From Nitrospinota bacterium (lineage in GTDB: Bacteria; UBA8248), in NCBI GenBank assembly GCA_003506735.1, contig DNYS01000282.1, positions 322 to 7,439 of the forward strand: a DNA stretch of 7,118 nucleotides, in the 5' to 3' direction. This document shows, piece after piece, positions 1-5,210 of the stretch. Position 1 is the stretch's first letter. Every line of letters begins with the position of its first letter. The translations under genes were made by a program, and so were the position numbers. The notes below the pieces were generated by a model that saw only the letters and a program-made list of their open reading frames with translations, ran no database searches and was not told where the DNA came from.

Positions 1-38
1 CCGGGTTTTTCCAAACCCCTGTAGGGAACCCCCGTTTT

Positions 39-109
39 CCAAATGGATTTTTGGAGGGAGGTATTCCAGCCGCAGGTGGCCATTTCAGGCCACGATTCTT
101 TTCCGAGCG
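39..109 (+). repeat. Left copy of a diverged ~72-bp direct repeat
   Basis: This segment aligns in the same orientation with 1237-1308. By eye about 51 of 72 columns match, with one 1-base gap. The best blocks are the last 16 bases (94-109 against 1293-1308, 15 of 16) and a 13-base block reading GGAGG-Y-ATTC-Y-AG (11 of 13). The copy also holds two small perfect dyads: TCCAAA/TTTGGA (38-43/50-55) and GTGGCC/GGCCAC (76-81/88-93). The two copies bracket the zinc-ribbon/basic-protein gene pair. They could be members of a dispersed intergenic repeat family or the borders of an inserted segment; the sequence alone does not decide. Confidence 0.6.
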
Positions 110-168
110 GGCGCCTCTGGTCCCATGCACAGGGCTTATAGGATATTTTACATGTTGAATGAGTGAAA

Positions 169-693
169 TTACATTGCAAGACAACTGACGAGTTCGGCAT
201 TCCTGTTTTGATATTTCACTCTTTTATTTTTCCAATTTATAGCCCAAATTGCCATGCGACTTTTTTTTGAATCGCGGTAATTTAAAATAACCAAGTAACG
301 GCCATCGTTTTGTGCTTTTACAGACCACCCTATTTTTTTTAGCTCTAGACCATCCTGGTACATGAACTTAAAATTCTCGCTCAATATAGTCGTTTTTCTT
401 TTGCAAGGTCCAGAAAAGTTTGTGGATTTCACGAAGTTGATCAATCGTCTATGCAGCGGAGTTAATTTTACATTCTTCTTAGGTAAATTTGTTTTGGTTT
501 TCTCATTAGATATCTTCTTTCGTTTTGCGCGCGATTTTAATTTTTTTGAAGGTATTAATTTCTTTGTCTGGTGGTAATGGGGAACACATTCATAGCTAGT
601 AACGACCATGCCGTATGGTGGGCGAATCATAGTTGTAAATTCATCGCTCCCAGTAGGTAAAACTTCAAGTTTCAATGACTGTTGAAATTTCAT
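169..693 (-). CDS. Hypothetical basic protein, AT-rich gene
   Basis: I do not recognise this 174-residue protein. Residues 1-40 are mixed. Residues about 44-77 form a very lysine/arginine-rich stretch (KKLKSRAKRKK at 50-60) that is probably a flexible linker. Residues about 118-170 look like a compact beta-rich domain with a G-W, D-G-R-Y, I-W-x-I-N-W and Q-N-R-N-A pattern; this resembles small domains that accompany zinc-ribbon proteins, but that is only an impression. No signal peptide or membrane segment is seen. The ATG lies 5 bases after the stop of the zinc-ribbon gene and lacks a clear Shine-Dalgarno site, so translation is probably coupled to that gene. Two 60-base stretches inside it (361-420, 481-540) are 32-33% GC, far below the rest of the window, which suggests horizontal acquisition. 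That it is a real gene is likely but not certain. Confidence 0.6.
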   Translation of the reverse strand: MKFQQSLKLEVLPTGSDEFTTMIRPPYGMVVTSYECVPHYHQTKKLIPSKKLKSRAKRKKISNEKTKTNLPKKNVKLTPLHRRLINFVKSTNFSGPCKRKTTILSENFKFMYQDGLELKKIGWSVKAQNDGRYLVILNYRDSKKSRMAIWAINWKNKRVKYQNRNAELVSCLAM

Positions 694-698
694 GGCTA

Positions 699-1097
699 CT
701 AACCTAATTTCAGATAGCCCCTTTTTGATATCTCTTTTCGTTTTCCAACTTCTTCCAGTATATTTTTTTTATCACCTTTCGTCCCAGGGACATATTGCCT
801 CACCCAAAGGCGCCATAAAGTTGGTTTGCCCCATATGAATTCGCTCTCCGTCACCACCATTACAACCCCGCCGGTACCGATGACCATCAGTACCACCAGC
901 ATCCACCTTGTTTTTCTGTTCTTCCTCCTTGCCTCGGTCGTAACAAATTTGCCTGGCCCTGGCAGAGGAAGGTGTGCGTCCGATCTTGACCCAGCAGGCG
1001 GTTCGTTCCGGGGAGCAATCGGGTACCCACAACCAGGGCAGGCTTCAGCCTTATCTGAAATCTCACGGTTGCATTCGGGACACTCAATTAGCGCCAT
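699..1097 (-). CDS. Zinc-ribbon membrane protein
   Basis: This 132-residue protein starts with a zinc ribbon: C6-x2-C9 and C20-x2-C23 (ECPECNRE...CPGCGYPI), the classic four-cysteine knuckle pair for one zinc ion. A proline/glycine-rich linker follows, then a basic patch ([11 protein letters not shown]) and one hydrophobic segment at about 65-82, so the ribbon should be cytoplasmic and the tail outside the membrane (positive-inside rule). The tail ends in a lysine-rich stretch. I chose the ATG at 1097 because AAGGAAGG lies 8 bases upstream; an in-frame GTG at 1106 would add three residues and lose that site. It is the first gene of a likely two-gene unit with the basic protein. GC content falls from about 50% to about 28% near 780, within its last 26 or so codons. 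No specific partner or ligand can be inferred. Confidence 0.75.
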   Translation of the reverse strand: MALIECPECNREISDKAEACPGCGYPIAPRNEPPAGSRSDAHLPLPGPGKFVTTEARRKNRKTRWMLVVLMVIGTGGVVMVVTESEFIWGKPTLWRLWVRQYVPGTKGDKKNILEEVGKRKEISKRGYLKLG

Positions 1098-1105
1098 CCA
1101 CCTCA

Positions 1106-1113
1106 CCTTCCTT
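1106..1113 (-). promoter_or_regulatory. Ribosome binding site of the zinc-ribbon gene
   Basis: AAGGAAGG read on the minus strand, 8 bases before the ATG at 1097. It favours that ATG over the in-frame GTG at 1106, which this site overlaps. Confidence 0.6.
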
Positions 1114-1193
1114 CATATAGTTCATCACCCTCAATTTTCCCGGCACCCCTCCCTAAGTTCGCCGATGCTGTCCATCAGCGCTAGGAGGGCGTA

Positions 1194-1224
1194 AATATCA
1201 GAGCAGACCAAATTGACTGATATT
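1194..1224. promoter_or_regulatory. Candidate operator: 8-bp inverted repeat
   Basis: AATATCAG (1194-1201) and CTGATATT (1217-1224) are perfect reverse complements separated by 15 bases, centred about 110 bases before the zinc-ribbon start. The half-site spacing (about 23 bases centre to centre, roughly two helical turns) suits a dimeric DNA-binding protein. A role is inferred from position only. Confidence 0.35.
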
Positions 1225-1236
1225 ATCCGACATTTC

Positions 1237-1308
1237 CCATATGGTTCCATGAATGGAGGCATTCTAGTCTCAAATGGCATCATTCATGTCAGGATTCTTT
1301 TCTGAGCG
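1237..1308 (+). repeat. Right copy of a diverged ~72-bp direct repeat
   Basis: Same-orientation partner of 39-109. It begins at the palindrome CCATATGG and ends in a 16-base block that differs from the left copy at one base. Unlike the left copy it holds the inverted repeat CATGAATG/CATTCATG (1248-1255/1281-1288), so the hairpins are not conserved between the copies although the primary sequence is. Confidence 0.6.
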
Positions 1309-1444
1309 CCCGATTCTCGGCAAAATAGTTTCTCCCCCCGCTGATATTGGGCGGGACTCGAAGGGGAGCCGGTGCGTTTTACCGTTTTTCCGCGCTCCCC
1401 GGGCAACCCTCTCCCCGTGAGCGCCTTCCCCGATTCCGGCCCGC

Positions 1445-3172
1445 CTACTTGGAGACCGCGCCGCGCCGCCTCTTGGGGATGATCGGCAGCAGCAGGTGCG
1501 CCGCGTGTTTCGGTCCCGTGTGCAGGGTCGTGCGGCCGCCGAAGACTTCCTTGGGCCGATCGGCCGGATGGTCGTGCAGGAAAGGCCCGGAGCCGCGCGA
1601 GGGCACATAGGCCGCGACCGACGGCCCTGGCCGGTCGAAGTCCTGGCCGGAAATGTTGACGGCGATGCGAAAGCCCTTGGGCAACACGATGCACTGGGGC
1701 CAGATTTCGAGGTCGAGCTCGTAGATCCGGCCCGGGATCAGCGGTTGCTTGTCGTCGTGGGTGTGATAGGGCCGCGAGGGCGTTGACTTCTCGGGGTCGA
1801 GTTTTCGGTGGGATGCGCGCAGGCAACCCTGGGCGAGGGGCGTCTTGGGGTCGACCGTGCCCTGGAAATACACTTCTTTCCCCTGGGGCGAGAAAGCCTG
1901 GACGGTAACGAAGAGGTCCGCGTCTCTGGTGGAGGAGGAGATGAAAAGCTTGGCCACCATCGGCCCGGTGATCTCGGTCTCCTGCTTCAGGGGGGGCGAG
2001 GTCCAGGTCACCCCGCGCGTCAGCGCCCGGAATGTCTTCGAGCGGTTGACCTTGGGCGCCGTCCAATCGAGCTTTCCCTCACCGCCCGCGTGCAGGTACA
2101 GCTTGGTCCATTTCGTGCCCTTGAGCGGCCACTCGCCCTCCTTGCGGAGCTTCACCTCGCTCGTGAACGGCCGCCGGAGGTTGAGCCACACCCGGGGCTC
2201 CCGTTTCCAGCCGTTGCGCTCCCCCTTGAGGTAGCAGTCGAAGAAGCGTTTTTGGAGCTCCATGCCATATTCGAGGTAGAACCATTCCTCGTGGCGGCCC
2301 GGATGGCATTCGAGCCACTTCTCCTTCGAGGCGGCCTGGGTGAAGGCCTCGAAATTGCCGCGCGGGTGGAGGCCGAAGCCGGCCCAGCTGGCGCCGCTTA
2401 TAAACGGCACTTTCACCTTGGACCAGTCCGGGGAGCGCGAGCGGTACCAGTCGTCGTCCATCTCGCGCACACGGAAGTTTTCGAGCGTGTCGGCCCGATT
2501 CTCCTCGAGCGCGTCCTTGGACAGGGCCGCCGGGCCCGTCGCCCGGGTCTTCATCCAGCGGTCGCGCGGACCCTTCGGGTTGCCGTGTTGCACGGCCTCG
2601 ACCTGGCGCGGGTACCAGATCTCCATGAATTTGTTCGAGAGGATGCCGCCGTGGCGCGCCCAGTCGCGGTAATGGTCGGCAGCGCCCTCCCACGGGATCA
2701 TCGCGGTGAGGTGCTTGGGCTGGAGGGCGGCGACCTGCCATTGGTTGATGGCGTAGTAGGAGACGCCGTTGAGGCCTACCTTGCCGTTCGACCAGCTTTG
2801 GCTGCCCGCCCATTCGATGGCGTCGGCGAAATCCTTGGTTTCGCGCGGCGAAAAAATGTCGAGATAACCGGGGGAGCGGCCGGCCCCGCGCGAATCGATG
2901 CGCACGCAGGCATAGCCCCATGGCACCCAGATCTCAGGGTCCACCGTCTCCCAAGTCAGCCAGCGATGCCGCGAACCGGATAATATGTCGGGGTGCATTT
3001 TCACCAGCGAATCCCAGAGCGGTTTGTAGTGCTCCTGGTACTTGACGCCCTTGCCGTAGGGTCCGCCGGCCATGATGATCGGCACCCTCTCCTTGGTGTC
3101 CGGCCTGTAAACGTCCCCGCGCAACACCACGCCGTCGTCCATCTTGATGGGCAAATCGCGTTCGATGATCAT
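1445..3172 (-). CDS. CocE/NonD family alpha/beta hydrolase
   Basis: This 575-residue protein belongs to the X-Pro dipeptidyl-peptidase S15/CocE superfamily, serine hydrolases of esters and amides. An N-terminal catalytic domain begins MIIERDLPIKMDDGVVL. It carries PYGK at 38-41 (the family's oxyanion tyrosine would be Tyr39), VRIDSRGAGRSPG at about 90-102, and the nucleophile elbow NGVSYYA with Ser138. A candidate catalytic histidine is His294 in the GRHEEW segment. The C-terminal part, from about 345, is the jelly-roll domain typical of the family (DADLFV, FRIAVNISG) and ends AHLLLPIIP plus a short basic tail. At the position where relatives carry the G-W-Y-D aspartate this protein reads GASWAGFGLH, with no acid. 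There is no signal peptide, so it is probably cytoplasmic. I chose the ATG at 3172 because GGGGAGG lies 6 bases upstream; the frame stays open a further 33 codons without family-like sequence. The substrate is unknown. Confidence 0.94.
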   Translation of the reverse strand: MIIERDLPIKMDDGVVLRGDVYRPDTKERVPIIMAGGPYGKGVKYQEHYKPLWDSLVKMHPDILSGSRHRWLTWETVDPEIWVPWGYACVRIDSRGAGRSPGYLDIFSPRETKDFADAIEWAGSQSWSNGKVGLNGVSYYAINQWQVAALQPKHLTAMIPWEGAADHYRDWARHGGILSNKFMEIWYPRQVEAVQHGNPKGPRDRWMKTRATGPAALSKDALEENRADTLENFRVREMDDDWYRSRSPDWSKVKVPFISGASWAGFGLHPRGNFEAFTQAASKEKWLECHPGRHEEWFYLEYGMELQKRFFDCYLKGERNGWKREPRVWLNLRRPFTSEVKLRKEGEWPLKGTKWTKLYLHAGGEGKLDWTAPKVNRSKTFRALTRGVTWTSPPLKQETEITGPMVAKLFISSSTRDADLFVTVQAFSPQGKEVYFQGTVDPKTPLAQGCLRASHRKLDPEKSTPSRPYHTHDDKQPLIPGRIYELDLEIWPQCIVLPKGFRIAVNISGQDFDRPGPSVAAYVPSRGSGPFLHDHPADRPKEVFGGRTTLHTGPKHAAHLLLPIIPKRRRGAVSK

Positions 3173-3178
3173 GGGCTT

Positions 3179-3185
3179 CCTCCCC
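3179..3185 (-). promoter_or_regulatory. Ribosome binding site of the hydrolase gene
   Basis: GGGGAGG read on the minus strand, 6 bases before the ATG at 3172. It decides the start against the open frame that runs on to 3271. Confidence 0.75.
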
Positions 3186-3419
3186 TCCCTCGGATTAAGC
3201 GTTGCATCCATAGTGCGGCTGCCGCCCCCTCCCGGCATCGGAGACACGCGGCGGCCATCGGTTGGCTTCATAATTTCGCAGGTAGCTTGTACGGAATTAT
3301 GCGGCGGGGCTCTTCATATGGCAAATTCCGGCCGATCCGCCCCGGCGGACGGTTTCATGACAATATCGGAATGGGGGGGAATGTTTTTAAAGGGTCCCCG
3401 ATTGGGCCGGGGCATGAGC

Positions 3420-3429
3420 GAGGGAAGGG
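3420..3429 (+). promoter_or_regulatory. Ribosome binding site of the pseudoprotease gene
   Basis: The run GAGGGAAGGG lies directly before TATG at 3430-3433; its GAGGGA core is 5 bases from the ATG. Together with the signal peptide that begins there, it fixes the start at 3431 although the frame is open back to 2993. Confidence 0.7.
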
Positions 3430-3430
3430 T

Positions 3431-4405
3431 ATGAAAAGTGTTCGGCTGCTTGCCTGTCTTTTTCTTTTAGCTTCCTTTTCGGTGCCGGCCCATTCCGCCC
3501 AAAGCGTCGGGGAGCGGCTGAAAGCCATCGTCAAAATCCGCGCGCGCATCCCCCGGAACGCGCGCACGGCCCGGTCTCTCGGCAGGTTGAGAGAGGGCAA
3601 CGGGATGGTGATCGATTCCCGGGGCCATGTTCTGACCATCGGGTATTTAATCCTCGAGGCGGATTTTATCGAGATCCGATTATCCGAAGGGAAGTGGATG
3701 AAGGCGGCATTCGTTGCCTACGATCACCGCACGGGGTTCGGTCTCGTGCGGGCCGCCGGGCCGCTTGGGGTGATCCCGATGCGATTCGGGAATTCCGGGG
3801 CGCTGAAGAAGGGGGCTCCGGCATTGGTGGCGAGCCATGGCGGGGAAAACTCGTTGATGGGCGTCCGGATCACTTCCAGAAAGGAATTCGCGGGCTATTG
3901 GGAATACCTCCTGGATAAAGCCATATTCACCTCGCCGCCCCACCCCGAGTTCGCCGGAGCGGCCTTGATCGGGCCCGGCGGGCGCCTCTTGGCCATCGGC
4001 TCTCTTTTTTCCCGGACCGTTTTGCCGGGTGTCGGCATCGTCCCCGGAAACATGTTCGTGCCCATCGATCTGCTCAAGCCGATCCTCGCCGACCTGAAGA
4101 AATCCGGAAGATCCTCCAAGCCGCCAAGGCCGTGGATGGGTTTGTTCGCGGCCGAGGTCAGGGACCGCTTATTCGTCAACCGGATCAGCCCGGGAGGGCC
4201 CGCCGAGAGGGCGGGAGTCAGGCCGGGCGACATTATCCTGGCCGTAAACCAGGAAGAGGTGAAAACCCTGGCCGGTTTCTACCGCAAGGTGTGGGCCCTG
4301 GGCGGAGCGGGTGTGGAGGTGCCAATCCGCGTCCTCCAGGGAAGCCGGATCGAAAATTTCACCATCCGGTCCTCGGAGCATTTTCGGTATCTGAAATTAA
4401 GATAG
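3431..4405 (+). CDS. HtrA-like periplasmic pseudoprotease with PDZ domain
   Basis: This 324-residue protein has the DegS/HtrA layout. A signal peptide (residues 1 to about 20-23, MKSVRLLACLFLLASFSVPA) is followed by a trypsin-like domain (about 28-225) and one PDZ domain (about 232-318, with the ligand-groove strand WMGL and SPGGPAERAGVRPGDIIL). The fold-marking strands of S1C proteases are clear: GMVIDSRGHVLT, AYDHRTGFGLVRA, GAALIGPGGRLLAIGS, MFVPIDLLKPIL. Against HtrA, the catalytic His of the L-T-N-N-H-V-V motif is Tyr72 (LTIGYLI), the Asp of T-D-L-A-V is Gly102 (TGFGL), and the Ser of N-S-G-G-P-L is Ala175 (FAGAAL). It should therefore lack serine-protease activity and act as a periplasmic binding, scaffold or sensor protein. 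From memory, similar sequences with the GYLILEAD motif are common in proteobacteria and labelled serine proteases, so the loss is probably a family trait. Automated annotation would likely name it a trypsin-like or S1C peptidase. Confidence 0.93.
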   Translation: MKSVRLLACLFLLASFSVPAHSAQSVGERLKAIVKIRARIPRNARTARSLGRLREGNGMVIDSRGHVLTIGYLILEADFIEIRLSEGKWMKAAFVAYDHRTGFGLVRAAGPLGVIPMRFGNSGALKKGAPALVASHGGENSLMGVRITSRKEFAGYWEYLLDKAIFTSPPHPEFAGAALIGPGGRLLAIGSLFSRTVLPGVGIVPGNMFVPIDLLKPILADLKKSGRSSKPPRPWMGLFAAEVRDRLFVNRISPGGPAERAGVRPGDIILAVNQEEVKTLAGFYRKVWALGGAGVEVPIRVLQGSRIENFTIRSSEHFRYLKLR

Positions 4406-4429
4406 CCGGTATCTAAAATGGAGATAGCC
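4386..4429 (+). repeat. Tandem 22-bp repeat over a stop codon
   Basis: Two adjacent 22-base units (4386-4407 and 4408-4429) match at 19 of 22 positions; they differ at unit positions 8, 13 and 14. The TAG stop of the pseudoprotease gene (4403-4405) lies in unit 1. Each unit begins GGTATCT and ends AGATAGCC, which are reverse complements apart from one extra base, so each can fold into a bulged hairpin. The junction reads AGATAGCCGGTATCT, also a near-palindrome. Confidence 0.8.
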
Positions 4430-4795
4430 GCCTCAGTGTTTTTTCCGGCTTCTCGGAAAAATATTCTCAAAGGGCCGCCCATTGTGTTGACCCTGCATCG
4501 CTCTTCGCCCCGCCCATGGAAATAGAGATGCCCACGGCTTTGGCGCGGGGGCATCGGATTTTTGGATTCAGGTGCGCACAAATTCACAAATCCGGGAAAT
4601 TCTGAAAATTCCATCACCTGAATTTTTTTATTTAACGAAATCATAACCCCCTCATTACTATTTTCTGACAATTTCCGGCCGGCAAAAGGGTAGTTTTAGG
4701 GTCAGGAAATTTCCCTTTCGGGGCCTCCGGATTCAACGGGCGGCTTCCGGACAATATGGGTCGAATCCCAATTTTTCGTTCATGGAGATAATCAT
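4406..4795. other. 390-base noncoding stretch before the PilZ gene
   Basis: No supported gene lies here. It holds the second unit of the 22-bp repeat, a small stem TTTTTCCG/CGGAAAAA (4440-4447/4454-4461), a terminator-like structure (4566-4633) and the perfect palindrome GGAAATTTCC (4705-4714), about 80 bases before the PilZ start. The last could be an operator of the PilZ gene. No clear sigma-70 or sigma-54 promoter was found by eye. Confidence 0.5.
4566..4633 (+). terminator. Long-stem terminator-like structure
   Basis: ATTCAGGTG (4566-4574) and CACCTGAAT (4615-4623) are perfect 9-base reverse complements, extendable by two G-U pairs at the base. The 40-base loop can form an inner stem with GGAA/TTCC at its base. 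A T-run (seven T at 4623-4629, then ATTT) follows at once, as in intrinsic terminators. It lies 160 bases after the pseudoprotease stop and would close that transcript. The large loop is unusual, so it could instead be the 3' end of a small RNA. Confidence 0.5.
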
Positions 4796-5149
4796 ATGAT
4801 GGCCGGATTTAATCGCCGCAGGTCCCATCGCTCGGAGCTGCCCGTTCTGATTCGTATCCCCCGGATATACCCCGAAAAACCGCTCAGGCCCAAGGACATC
4901 AGCATGGGCGGGTTCATGGTCGAGCTCGAAAAAAGGCCCGATGTGGGAGCCGTGAGCCAGTGCGGCGTCCGTATTGAGGACACCGTATTCTCCGGGGAGG
5001 CGACAGTGGTCTGGGTCAAGAAAAAAATGAGGCCCGAATCTCCGGGCTGGCATGCCGGCCTGGTGTTCAAGATGCCCGAGGAGAAGGAAGAAGAATTCGA
5101 GAAAGTAATGGCGGCGATTCGATCCAGCTTGCAAGAGAAAGTAGCCTGA
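4796..5149 (+). CDS. Single-domain PilZ protein (c-di-GMP binding)
   Basis: This 117-residue protein is one PilZ domain, the bacterial receptor for the second messenger c-di-GMP. Both binding motifs are intact: R-x-x-x-R at Arg8-Arg12 (RRRSHR) and D-x-S-x-G-G at Asp34-Ser36-Gly38-Gly39 (DISMGG). The beta-barrel strands follow (EATVVWV, GWHAGLVFKM) and a charged C-terminal helix (EEKEEEFEKVMAAIRSSL) ends it. No other domain is present, so an effect must come through a partner protein, for example in motility, surface polymer export or secretion; no such genes are in the window. The first ATG of an ATG-ATG pair is preferred because GGAGA (4784-4788) lies 7 bases upstream. It is transcribed alone and converges on the sulfatase gene with 61 bases between them. 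Confidence 0.95.
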   Translation: MMAGFNRRRSHRSELPVLIRIPRIYPEKPLRPKDISMGGFMVELEKRPDVGAVSQCGVRIEDTVFSGEATVVWVKKKMRPESPGWHAGLVFKMPEEKEEEFEKVMAAIRSSLQEKVA

Positions 5150-5210
5150 CCCGGCTCCCCGTCTCCAATCCCCTCGGTTTCCCGAATACCCGATACCCCG
5201 TCCGCGAAAA

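Larger units (their letters stand above)
1107..1444. other. 338-base noncoding stretch rich in dyads
   Basis: This lies between the end of the hydrolase gene and the zinc-ribbon gene, both on the minus strand. It holds the right copy of the direct repeat, two 8-bp perfect inverted repeats (1194-1224 and 1248-1288), the palindrome CCATATGG (1237-1244), and a GC-rich stem GCGCTC/GAGCGC (1392-1397/1419-1424) that starts 20 bases after the hydrolase stop. The stem lacks a following U-run on the minus strand, so it may protect the 3' end but is not a clear terminator. No confident promoter is visible; on the minus strand ATAATA (within 1221-1228) has TGGAAC 17 bases upstream, a poor -35 match. Confidence 0.5.
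3173..3430. promoter_or_regulatory. Divergent intergenic region between hydrolase and pseudoprotease
   Basis: These 258 bases separate two divergent genes and must hold promoters for both, unless read-through occurs. Visible dyads are CATAATT/AATTATG (3269-3275/3295-3301) and TCCGCC-cc-GGCGGA (3336-3349). No hexamer pair with good -35 and -10 matches at 16-18 base spacing was found by eye on either strand; TTGTAC at 3287 has no matching -10. Confidence 0.5.

Noticed and set aside
2..166. Plus-strand frame open from the left edge
   Set aside because: It could be the tail of a gene entering the window, but the translation looks noncoding and most of it is the direct repeat.
1284..2066. 260-codon open frame on the minus strand
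   Set aside because: It overlaps the hydrolase gene in another frame, is arginine/proline-rich and low in complexity, and matches no family.
2079..2921. 280-codon minus-strand frame within the hydrolase gene
   Set aside because: It is an alternative-frame shadow of a well-supported gene, with arginine-rich composition.
1808..2983. 391-codon open frame on the plus strand
   Set aside because: It is antisense to the hydrolase gene in GC-rich DNA, has biased alanine/arginine/glycine composition and no recognisable domain. The minus-strand product is a clear family member.
2993..3430. N-terminal extension of the pseudoprotease frame
   Set aside because: The frame is open but antisense to the hydrolase gene; the signal peptide and ribosome binding site place the start at 3431.
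4440..4461. TTTTTCCG/CGGAAAAA hairpin as a terminator of the pseudoprotease gene
   Set aside because: The T-run precedes the stem and A residues follow it on the plus strand, so it lacks intrinsic terminator form; 4566-4633 fits better.
4418..4525. 35-codon plus-strand frame starting in the second 22-bp repeat unit
   Set aside because: No Shine-Dalgarno site and no coding character.
4279..4671. 130-codon minus-strand frame in the gap after the pseudoprotease gene
   Set aside because: It overlaps the PDZ coding sequence, starts with TTG, runs through the terminator-like structure and resembles nothing known. An internal ATG has an SD-like GAGGGGG before it, so it is rejected with moderate certainty only.
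4705..4714. Perfect palindrome GGAAATTTCC before the PilZ gene
   Set aside because: A 10-bp AT-centred palindrome can occur by chance and no promoter element lies beside it; noted only as part of the noncoding stretch.
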